Source: Thalassovita mangrovi
GTDB lineage: Bacteria > Pseudomonadota > Alphaproteobacteria > Rhodobacterales > Rhodobacteraceae
Assembly (NCBI RefSeq): GCF_009857745.1
Contig: NZ_WWEN01000009.1
Location: 1-64,000, forward strand
Direction of reading: 5' to 3'
Length of the DNA: 64,000 bases
Below, piece by piece: positions 56,541 through 64,000 of the stretch (position 1 is its first letter; every line of letters begins with the position of its first letter). The position numbers were made by a program, and so were the translations under genes. Below the pieces are notes generated by a model that searched no databases, had not been told where the DNA came from, and saw only the letters and a list, made by a program, of their open reading frames with translations.

Positions 56541-57634
56541 TCACGCCTCCTTCCGGCGCAGGGCGAGGAACAGCCGCTCAAGCGGCATCCGCACCATGTT
56601 GTCGAGAGCCCCGGTGAACAGGATCACCAGCGCCTGAATGACCACGATCAGTTCGCGCGGGATGTTGGTCCACAGCGCCAGTTCCGCCCCGCCCTGATAG
56701 AGGAAGCCGAACAGGATCGCCGCCAGGAACACCCCGAACGGGTGGTTGCGCCCCATCAGCGACACCGCGATGCCGATGAAACCGGCACCCTCGACCGCGT
56801 TCAGGACCAGCCGTTCGGCTTCGCCCATCACGTTGTTGATCGCCATCATCCCGGCCAATCCGCCGGAAATCAGCATCGCAAGCATGGTGATCTTGAACGG
56901 CGAAATCCCGGCATAGCGCGCGCCGCTTTCGGATTTGCCGAAGGCGCGCAGCTCGAACCCCAGCCTGGTGCGCCAGATCAGCGCCCAGACCGCGACACAG
57001 GCCAGCACCGCGATGATCAGGCTGACATTGGCCGGGGCCGACTTGGAAAAACTGATGCCGAGCGGGGCCAGCAGTTCATGCAGCGTCGGTAGGTTGGTGG
57101 CGGCGGGGAATTTCGCAGTCGCCGGGTCCATCGACCCGGCCGGGCGCAGCAGGTTGACCAGAACATAGTTCAGCAGCGCCGCGGCGATGAAATTGAACAT
57201 GATCGTGGTGATCACGATATGGCTGCCGCGCCGCGCCTGCAGATAGGCCGGGATCGCCGCCCAGGCGGCACCGAACACCGCCGAGGCCGCGATGGCGCCC
57301 AGAATGGCGACCGACCAGTGCGGCCAGGGTACGAACAGGCAGACCAGGGCCACGCCAAGCCCGCCCAGCATCGCCTGGCCTTCGCCGCCGATGTTGAACA
57401 TGCTGGCATGGAAGGCCACCGCGACGGCCAAGCCGGTGAACATGAAATTGGTGGCGTAATAAAGCGTGTAGCCCCAGCCATAGGTCGACCCCAGGGAACC
57501 TTTCACCATCAGCTTGACCGCCGCCACCGGGTCTTCGCCGATGCCGAGGATCACCAGGGCCGAAATGGCCGCGGCGAGGATCAGTGAAATCAGCGGGATC
57601 AGGACCACATCGGCCCATTTCGGCATCTTTTCCA

Positions 57635-57635
<1 letters not shown>
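56541..57635 (-). CDS. Nucleoside ABC transporter permease (first subunit)
   Basis: A 364-residue permease, nine or ten helices, with the matching N-GGEGQAMLGGLG motif near residues 82-94 and ARYAGISPFKI (about 241-251), which identify the NupP/BmpB-like first permease. The ATG overlaps the ATPase stop codon by one base. Forms the pore with the preceding permease. Confidence 0.9.
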
Positions 57636-59173
<1,538 letters not shown>

Positions 59174-59290
59174 GCGACCCCCCGCGATCCGGACGAGCCG
59201 ATAGATTTCATGGCCGTGGTCCCCTGTGTTTTGCCCCGATGCCCGCAATAGGTTTTACCCGATTTCGGCATGACAAACCCCCATTGGCAA

Positions 59291-59315
59291 GGGCCGCACC
59301 GCCATGGCACGGCCC
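59291..59315 (-). terminator. Imperfect hairpin between the BMP gene and the ATPase gene
   Basis: GGGCCG and CGGCCC-type arms close an imperfect stem downstream of the substrate-binding protein gene. It may partly attenuate transcription so that the binding protein is made in excess, as usual for ABC importers. Confidence 0.4.
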
Positions 59316-59343
59316 CTGATTTCACTGCTTTTTCTCGGATCGG

Positions 59344-60333
59344 TTATTCCACCGGGCAGGCGTTGTCGGCCATGTAGTCATGCACCGACAGCTCGCCGCT
59401 GGCGATCTTCGCCTTGGCGCCGTCCACCGCAGCCTTCATGTCAGCCGACACCAGTGCTGCGTTGTGTTCGTCCAGCGCGTAATCGATGCCGCCATTGGAA
59501 ACGCCCATCACGTTGAACCCGGTTTCCATCTCCCCGCCCGCTTTCAGCGCGTCGTAAACCGCGTTGTCGACGCGCTTCATCATCGAGGTCAGGACCTTGC
59601 CCGGATGCATGTAGTTCTGGTTGCTGTCGACGCCGACCGACAGGATGTTTTCATCCGCGGCGGTCTGCAACACGCCAACGCCGGTTCCGCCGGCGGCGGC
59701 GTAAACCACGTCAGCGCCTTGCGAAATCTGCGCCTTGGTCAGTTCCGACCCCTTCACCGGGTCGTTCCAGGCCGCGGGGGTGGTGCCGGTCATGTTCTGG
59801 ATCACCTTGGCGTCGGGATTGACCGCCTTGGCGCCCTGCACATAGCCGCAGGCGAATTTGCGGATCAGCGGGATGTCCATGCCGCCGATGAAGCCCACGG
59901 TGCCGGTTTTCGACGCCATCGCGGCCATCATGCCGACCAGGTAGGACCCTTCGTGTTCGTTGAACACCACCGAACGCACGTTCGGCTGATCCACCACCAT
60001 GTCGATGATGGCGAATTTGGTGTCGGGGTAATCGGGGGCGACTTCGGACAGGGCGCTGCCGAAGGCGAAGCCGGTCATCACGATCGGGTTGGCGCCCGCT
60101 TCGGCGAAACGGCGCAGCGCCTGTTCCCGCTGGGCTTCGGATTGCAGTTCGATTTCGCGGAAGCTGCCGCCGGTTTCTTCGGCCCAGCGGGTGGCGCCGG
60201 AATAGGCGGCTTCGTTGAAGGATTTGTCGAATTTGCCGCCGAGGTCGAAAATCACCGCCGGTTCGGCGAGGGCTGCACCGGCGCTCAGGGCGACGGCTGC
60301 GGCTGCGCCGAGGAAATTCTTCATGAGACTCAT
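59344..60333 (-). CDS. BMP family ABC transporter substrate-binding protein
   Basis: A 329-residue periplasmic binding protein of the basic membrane protein (BMP/PnrA) family, whose members bind purine nucleosides. A signal peptide (FLGAAAAVALSAGAALA, about residues 7-23) with an ALA-E cleavage site is followed by VIFDLGGKFDKSFNEAAYSG (about 28-47) and VGVDSNQNYMHPGK (about 249-262), family signatures. No lipobox cysteine is visible. The ATG at 60331-60333 has a GGGAGAG ribosome site. It is upstream of the ATPase and permeases. Confidence 0.9.
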   Translation of the reverse strand: MSLMKNFLGAAAAVALSAGAALAEPAVIFDLGGKFDKSFNEAAYSGATRWAEETGGSFREIELQSEAQREQALRRFAEAGANPIVMTGFAFGSALSEVAPDYPDTKFAIIDMVVDQPNVRSVVFNEHEGSYLVGMMAAMASKTGTVGFIGGMDIPLIRKFACGYVQGAKAVNPDAKVIQNMTGTTPAAWNDPVKGSELTKAQISQGADVVYAAAGGTGVGVLQTAADENILSVGVDSNQNYMHPGKVLTSMMKRVDNAVYDALKAGGEMETGFNVMGVSNGGIDYALDEHNAALVSADMKAAVDGAKAKIASGELSVHDYMADNACPVE

Positions 60334-60480
60334 TATACTCTCCCGTAGTTTTTTATATGCGGCCATGTGAAACGGAGGCCGCGCTCGAGCAGATTTATTC
60401 TGTCCGGAGGCGATTTAGGTCGCAGGGTCGGGAGAGCGTCAATATCAAACCGCCGAAAAACTTTGACTTGGCGGTCAATT

Positions 60481-60906
60481 TCAGGGGTGACTTTGGGTCA
60501 ACTGCCTTGTCATGATCCATGCCGCCACCCGGGACCCGTCGGGTTGGCGGTAATAGCCGGGGCGTTCCGCCGTTTTTTCGTAGCCGTTTTGGCTATAAAG
60601 CGCGATGGCGGGCAGGTTGTTTTCCGCCACTTCGAGGAAGCACGTTTCCGCCCCCCGCTGCGCGGCTTCTTCGTGATAGAGCTCCAGCGCCGCGAGCCCC
60701 TGTCCCTGCCGTTGATGGGCCGGATCGGTGGCGATGGTCAGCAATTCGGCCTCGCCCGCGATCACCCGGCCTAGGGCAAAGGCGTGATCGGTCGTCACAA
60801 GAAAGACGTGGGGGGAGGCCAGCAGGTCGCGGAATTCCGATTCCGACCACGGGCGCTGCGCGGTGAAGGCGGCGCGGTGCAGGCGGGCCAGATCCTCAGG
60901 CGTCAT
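60481..60906 (-). CDS. rimI: Ribosomal protein S18-alanine N-acetyltransferase
   Basis: A 141-residue GNAT enzyme that acetylates the N-terminus of ribosomal protein S18. The acetyl-CoA motif is IATDPAHQRQGQGLAALELY (about residues 57-76) and the VAENNLPAIALYSQNGY segment (about 93-109) is typical of RimI. Overlaps tsaB by 11 bases, the usual tsaB-rimI pairing. Confidence 0.88.
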   Translation of the reverse strand: MTPEDLARLHRAAFTAQRPWSESEFRDLLASPHVFLVTTDHAFALGRVIAGEAELLTIATDPAHQRQGQGLAALELYHEEAAQRGAETCFLEVAENNLPAIALYSQNGYEKTAERPGYYRQPDGSRVAAWIMTRQLTQSHP

Positions 60907-61495
60907 CGGACAGGATCACCGGCGCCGGATCGCGCGGCGGTGCGGCGTCGGCGGCCTTGATGTAAAGAGGCGCAGGGGACACCCCGTCGCCCGGCACCCG
61001 GGCAGCGGCGATGCGTGCGATATTTTCGGCCAGCCGCGCGGGGGACGATGCGGCGAGCAGCGGGAGATCCAGCGCCTTGGCGTCCTCCAGCGTTATCATC
61101 CGGGGGGCTTCACCGGCGGGGGCCGCGTAAAGCTGATCGCGCGGGGCGGGCACCACGGGGATATGCGGTTCGGTCTCGTGCAGGCTGGTGGCCTCGAAAC
61201 TGTTCACGCCGATCGCCGGGATATCCAGCGCCAGAGCCAGCCCGCGCGCGGCGGATACCGAAATGCGGATGCCGGTGAAATTGCCCGGACCTACGCCGAC
61301 GCCGATCGCGTCCAGGTCGGCCCAGCCGAAACCGGCCTCTTTCAGCACGTCCTCCAGCAGCGGCATCAGCCGTTCGGCCTGGCCCCGGCCCATGTCTTCG
61401 GTCCGCGCCGCGATCACCCGGTCGCCCGACAGCAAAGCGGCCGCGCAATGCGCGGCCGATGTATCGAAGCCGAGGACCAGCGGTTCAGACGGCAA
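60896..61495 (-). CDS. tsaB: tRNA threonylcarbamoyladenosine biosynthesis protein TsaB
   Basis: A 199-residue partner of TsaD in the t6A37 modification of tRNA. ASKHA-fold N-terminal segment VLGFDTSAAHCAAALL (about residues 7-22) and VGVGPGNFTGIRISVSAARG (about 66-85) match TsaB. Slightly short C-terminus. Overlaps rimI by 11 bases and nfuA by 11 bases, so all three are co-translated. Confidence 0.9.
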   Translation of the reverse strand: MPSEPLVLGFDTSAAHCAAALLSGDRVIAARTEDMGRGQAERLMPLLEDVLKEAGFGWADLDAIGVGVGPGNFTGIRISVSAARGLALALDIPAIGVNSFEATSLHETEPHIPVVPAPRDQLYAAPAGEAPRMITLEDAKALDLPLLAASSPARLAENIARIAAARVPGDGVSPAPLYIKAADAAPPRDPAPVILSDDA

Positions 61496-62048
61496 CGGGA
61501 CGAACCTCGGTCACTTCGGGGATGTAGTGGCGCAGCAGGTTCTCGATCCCCATCTTCAGCGTCAGGGTCGAGGACGGGCAGCCGGCGCAGGCGCCTTGCA
61601 TATGCAGGTAAACCACGCCGCGGTCGAAGCCGTGGAAGGTGATGTCGCCGCCATCCTGCGCCACGGCCGGGCGCACGCGGGTATCCAGCAGTTCCTTGAT
61701 CTGGCCAACGATTTCGGCATCCGGCCCGTCATGATCGGCATGGCCCGAAGCCGCTTCGCCTTCGCCCGCCATCACCGGCTGGCCGGATTGGAAATGTTCC
61801 ATGATCGCGCCCAGGATGCCGGGCTTGATGTGATCCCATTCGACGTCATCGGCCTTGGTCACGGTCACGAAATCGCCGCCGAAGAACACGCCGGTCACGC
61901 CGCTGACGGCGAAGATCCGTTGTGCCAGCGGCGATGCGCCTGCCGTGTCCGCCGTGGGGAAATCCGCGGTGCCGGCGCCAAGCACGGCCTGGCCGGGCAG
62001 GAATTTCAGAGTGGCCGGATTCGGCGTGGATTCGGTTTGAATGAACAT
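61485..62048 (-). CDS. nfuA: NifU-family iron-sulfur cluster carrier protein
   Basis: A 187-residue iron-sulfur scaffold or carrier. The N-terminal Nfu_N domain starts MFIQTESTPNPATLKFLPGQ (residues 1-20), and the C-terminal NifU domain carries the cluster cysteines in MQGACAGCPSSTLTLK (about 153-168). Shape is that of the NFU1/Nfu type common in Alphaproteobacteria, without the A-type domain of E. coli NfuA. ATG at 62046-62048. Confidence 0.9.
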   Translation of the reverse strand: MFIQTESTPNPATLKFLPGQAVLGAGTADFPTADTAGASPLAQRIFAVSGVTGVFFGGDFVTVTKADDVEWDHIKPGILGAIMEHFQSGQPVMAGEGEAASGHADHDGPDAEIVGQIKELLDTRVRPAVAQDGGDITFHGFDRGVVYLHMQGACAGCPSSTLTLKMGIENLLRHYIPEVTEVRPVAV

Positions 62049-62159
62049 CGCGGGAACACCTTTCTGATTGAGTCAGGATATGCGCCTCAAGTACCCGTGT
62101 GTCAAGGTTTGGAACGATTCTAAATCGGGCGGGCTGCGGCGGCGCTGCCGTTGTTGGGC

Positions 62160-62615
62160 TCAGGTGATCGAGTCCAGCCGGTCCTTGGACATGTCGCCCG
62201 GCACGATGGTGATCGGCACCGGTAGGGTGCCGGCGCTGCGGCTCAGCTGGGTGACCAGCGGCCCCGGCCCCTTCTTGTCGGTGCCCGCGCCCAGCACCAG
62301 GATGCCGATTTCGGGATCGTCCGCGATCTGGCCCAGGATTTCGGTCACCGGTTCGCCTTCGCGGATCACCAGTTCGGGGTCGATGCCCTGGCGGTCGCGC
62401 ATCCATTTGGCGAAGACCTCGTAATGCACCTCGATCCGTTCTCGGGCTTCTTCGCGCATGATGTCGCCGACGCCGATCCAGTGATTGAACTCCTCGGGCG
62501 GGATGACCGACAGGATCTTCACGCCGCCGCCCGACTTGGCGGCGCGCATCGCCGCGAAGCGCATCGCGTTCAGGCATTCGCGGCTGTCATCCAATATGAC
62601 AAGGAATTTACGCAT
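62160..62615 (-). CDS. Universal stress protein
   Basis: A 151-residue UspA-fold protein. The N-terminus KFLVILDDSRECLNAMRFAA (about residues 3-22) and the ATP-binding region ILVLGAGTDKKGPGPLVTQL (about 104-123) match. The second motif is near-canonical G-x-G with G(9x)G-S-like spacing. Role in stress response is assumed from the family. Confidence 0.85.
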   Translation of the reverse strand: MRKFLVILDDSRECLNAMRFAAMRAAKSGGGVKILSVIPPEEFNHWIGVGDIMREEARERIEVHYEVFAKWMRDRQGIDPELVIREGEPVTEILGQIADDPEIGILVLGAGTDKKGPGPLVTQLSRSAGTLPVPITIVPGDMSKDRLDSIT

Positions 62616-62697
62616 GGCTTTCCCCCCCGTTCCGCGCGATCATGGCGCAGGCGGATTGTTCTGGCAATAAGGCTGTGACAACGGATGGTTGCCGGGA

Positions 62698-63009
62698 TCA
62701 GTTGCAGGCTGCCGCGGCGGTGGCGCCGAATTCCTTGTAGCGCAGCCAGAACCGTTCATGCGAGAGGCTGTCGGATTGGCGGATTTCCTGCGCCTTGTGC
62801 GGATCTTCGAAGAACTTGGCGGCGCGGCGCTGATCGGCGCGGCTCAGCGTCTGGTTGGCAACCTGCTGGATGCAACGGCACAGGGCCCAGCTTTTCTGCG
62901 GCCGCTGCGACGCCATGCAGGCGCGGTCGATCGGCCCGGCCTGTGCGGTTTCGACGCCCAGCGGGGCGAACATCGCCGCAAGACAAGCGGCCCAAAGGAT
63001 GCGTTTCAT
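62698..63009 (-). CDS. Small secreted protein (often labelled arginine transporter)
   Basis: A 103-residue protein with a signal peptide (ILWAACLAAMFAPLGVETAQA, split near residues 4-24) and a mature domain with four cysteines: RACMASQ, ALCRCIQQVANQTLSRADQR and the terminal AAACN. The QQVANQTLSRADQRRAAKFF helical segment (about 48-67) is distinctive. I recall similar proteins in Rhodobacterales annotated as arginine transporter; nothing in the sequence supports transport, and no membrane domain is present. Function unknown. Confidence 0.7.
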   Translation of the reverse strand: MKRILWAACLAAMFAPLGVETAQAGPIDRACMASQRPQKSWALCRCIQQVANQTLSRADQRRAAKFFEDPHKAQEIRQSDSLSHERFWLRYKEFGATAAAACN

Positions 63010-63150
63010 ATCTCTGCCTCGATCCGTTCGGCGGGGGGTGTTTTCACCTTTTCCTGACCGCCGCACATGTTACCCTCTACGACAACAGTATGCCCAAATG
63101 TGGCGATGAATTCAATCGCGCCTCCTGCCGCAGGGGGCAAGGAGGATGAA

Positions 63151-63744
63151 ATGAAGAAACTGCTGAGCCTGCTTTTGCTGCCCCTGTTGCTGCCCGCGCT
63201 GGCCTGGGCCGAGGACAAGCCGGTGAATATCGGCAAGGACGTACCGTCGGTCACCGTGCCGGTGCCGGGCGGCGAGGCGGTGATCCGCCGCATTCCCGAC
63301 GCCGACAATCAACTGACTGGCGACTGGGCGCGCACCTCGCGCCCCTGTCCGCCGTTCTGCATTCAGCCGATGTCGCCCGCCCCGGGCGTCACCACCATCG
63401 GCGAGCTGGAACTGATCGAACTGCTGCAGGACCCCGAAGTGGTGGTGATGGACAGCCGCCTGCCCGACTGGTTCGCAGGCGGATCGATCCCCGGCGCGAT
63501 CAACGTTCCCTATACGGAGGTGATCGACCGGCTGGGCGATCTGGGCTGCGAGGCGGATTTCGACGGCTGGGCCTGCGAGGCGCCCAAGCGCGTGGCGCTG
63601 TTCTGCAACGGCAACTGGTGCGGCCAGTCGCCCACCGCGATCCGCAACATGATCGAGGCAGGCTTTCCCGCCGATCATATCTACTACTATCGCGGCGGCA
63701 TGCAGGCCTGGCGCCTGCTCGGGCTGAGCGTGACGGGGGACTGA
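63151..63744 (+). CDS. Exported rhodanese-like domain protein
   Basis: A 197-residue protein with a signal peptide (LLSLLLLPLLLPALAWA, about residues 4-20) and a rhodanese domain (about 85-190). The active-site loop is ALFCNGNWCGQSPTA (about 149-163), which differs from a canonical rhodanese loop by carrying a second cysteine. VVMDSRLPDWFAGGSIPGAI (about 108-127) is a classic rhodanese core. It may act on periplasmic sulfur compounds. ATG at 63151 follows GGAGG. Two tiny lipoprotein genes follow at once. Confidence 0.85.
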   Translation: MKKLLSLLLLPLLLPALAWAEDKPVNIGKDVPSVTVPVPGGEAVIRRIPDADNQLTGDWARTSRPCPPFCIQPMSPAPGVTTIGELELIELLQDPEVVVMDSRLPDWFAGGSIPGAINVPYTEVIDRLGDLGCEADFDGWACEAPKRVALFCNGNWCGQSPTAIRNMIEAGFPADHIYYYRGGMQAWRLLGLSVTGD

Positions 63745-63747
63745 GCG

Positions 63748-63819
63748 ATGCGTTGGATTATGCTGGGCGGTTTGCTGGTTCTGGCGGGATGCGGCGTGCC
63801 CTTCGTGCCGCTGATCTGA
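63748..63819 (+). CDS. Tiny lipoprotein 1 (23 residues)
   Basis: A 23-residue frame: M-R-W-I start, hydrophobic core, lipobox LVLAGC (cysteine near residue 15) and a short tail GVPFVPLI. It lies four bases after the rhodanese stop codon with no obvious ribosome site other than GGGGACTGAGCG, so coupling is likely. Size and lipobox make a short lipoprotein plausible. Confidence 0.55.
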   Translation: MRWIMLGGLLVLAGCGVPFVPLI

Positions 63820-63829
63820 GGGGGAAAGA

Positions 63830-63898
63830 ATGCGTTTCGTTTTGATCCTGGGCCTGCTGGCCCTGTCTGGCTGTTTCCCGGTCTGCGGCATGTGCTGA
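63830..63898 (+). CDS. Tiny lipoprotein 2 (22 residues)
   Basis: A 22-residue frame with MRFVLILGLL start, lipobox ALSGC (cysteine near residue 14), and tail FPVCGMC holding two further cysteines. A GGGGGAAAG ribosome site lies a few bases upstream. It resembles its neighbour in layout, suggesting duplication. Confidence 0.58.
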   Translation: MRFVLILGLLALSGCFPVCGMC

Positions 63899-63936
63899 GC
63901 AAAGGCGGGCGGCCGTCTGCGCTGTGACCGCGCCGC

Positions 63937-63999
63937 TCACCCTGGTTTGCGGGCGACGCCCCAATCGGCGTCGGGGTATATCTTGACCGGCTGATAGCC
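63937..63999 (-). CDS. 3-prime end of an unidentified gene (partial)
   Basis: The last 20 codons of a minus-strand frame entering from the right edge, ending GYQPVKIYPDADWGVARKPG and a TGA. Codon use looks real, but the fragment is too short to identify a family. It is convergent with the tiny lipoprotein genes. Confidence 0.4.
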   Translation of the reverse strand, partial: GYQPVKIYPDADWGVARKPG

Positions 64000-64000
64000 G

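Noticed and set aside
57200-57225. A GTGATCAC sequence resembling the sucC/sdhC operator
   Set aside because: It is inside the coding region of a permease and occurs as a single copy without the 21-bp pair.

Overview
The window is a high-GC alphaproteobacterial chromosome segment that most resembles the Rhodobacterales (Rhodobacter, Paracoccus and Roseobacter relatives). Three things support this: the codon use, the block mdh / sucCDAB-lpdA / mcl2-mch / sdhCDAB, and an ecm-ccr pair, which is the hallmark of the ethylmalonyl-CoA pathway of acetate assimilation. That gene order is like the R. sphaeroides locus as I remember it. I found no tRNA, rRNA, insertion sequence, prophage or CRISPR array.

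Layout. 1-5 kb: end of a capsule-export operon (kpsT and a partial kpsE-like gene), nhaA, a uracil-DNA glycosylase, an SseB-like gene and a small AT-richer patch with an orphan gene. 5-12 kb: the cell-shape operon mreB-mreC-mreD-mrdA-rodA with a hydroxyacid dehydrogenase at its tail, then rlmJ. 12-18.6 kb: a zinc-ribbon membrane protein, ftsE-ftsX-plsC, a PPOX flavoprotein, an MFS carrier and a nitroreductase. 18.7-30.5 kb (minus strand): mdh and the sucC-sucD-sucA-sucB-lpdA cluster. The cluster contains two small envelope-protein genes, and a TetR/DUF4345 pair separates it from mdh. 30.7-40 kb (plus strand): a TauE permease, mcl2, NnrU, DUF1737, mch and sdhCDA-[FkbM, lipoprotein, tiny ORF]-sdhB. 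40-47 kb is accessory: small proteins, a DUF1989 protein, a Gly/Asp-rich secreted protein, an SHMT-like enzyme with a LysR regulator, deoD, a GNAT acetyltransferase and a five-gene R-body (RebB-family) operon. 47-51 kb: acylphosphatase, then divergent ecm and ccr. 51-55.4 kb: a RecD-like helicase, an SDR, and a TauE/TIGR02186 pair. 55.5-60.3 kb: a BMP-type nucleoside ABC importer. 60.5-64 kb: rimI-tsaB-nfuA, a universal stress protein, a rhodanese and two tiny lipoproteins.

How the genes work together. Ccr, Ecm, Mch and the malyl-CoA thioesterase, together with the TCA enzymes, form a replenishing acetyl-CoA assimilation route. It ends in succinyl-CoA, succinate, fumarate and malate, all handled by enzymes encoded here. 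The sucC and sdhC upstream regions share the same unusual operator: two copies of a 10-bp palindrome (TGTGATCACA) exactly 21 bp apart. One regulator probably controls both halves of the cycle.

The most interesting parts are this shared tandem-palindrome operator, the compact RebB-family R-body operon with its two unrecognised flanking proteins, the triple operator of the TetR/DUF4345 pair, the perfect palindrome between the SHMT-like gene and its LysR regulator, and a tandem of 22-23-residue lipoproteins behind the rhodanese gene.
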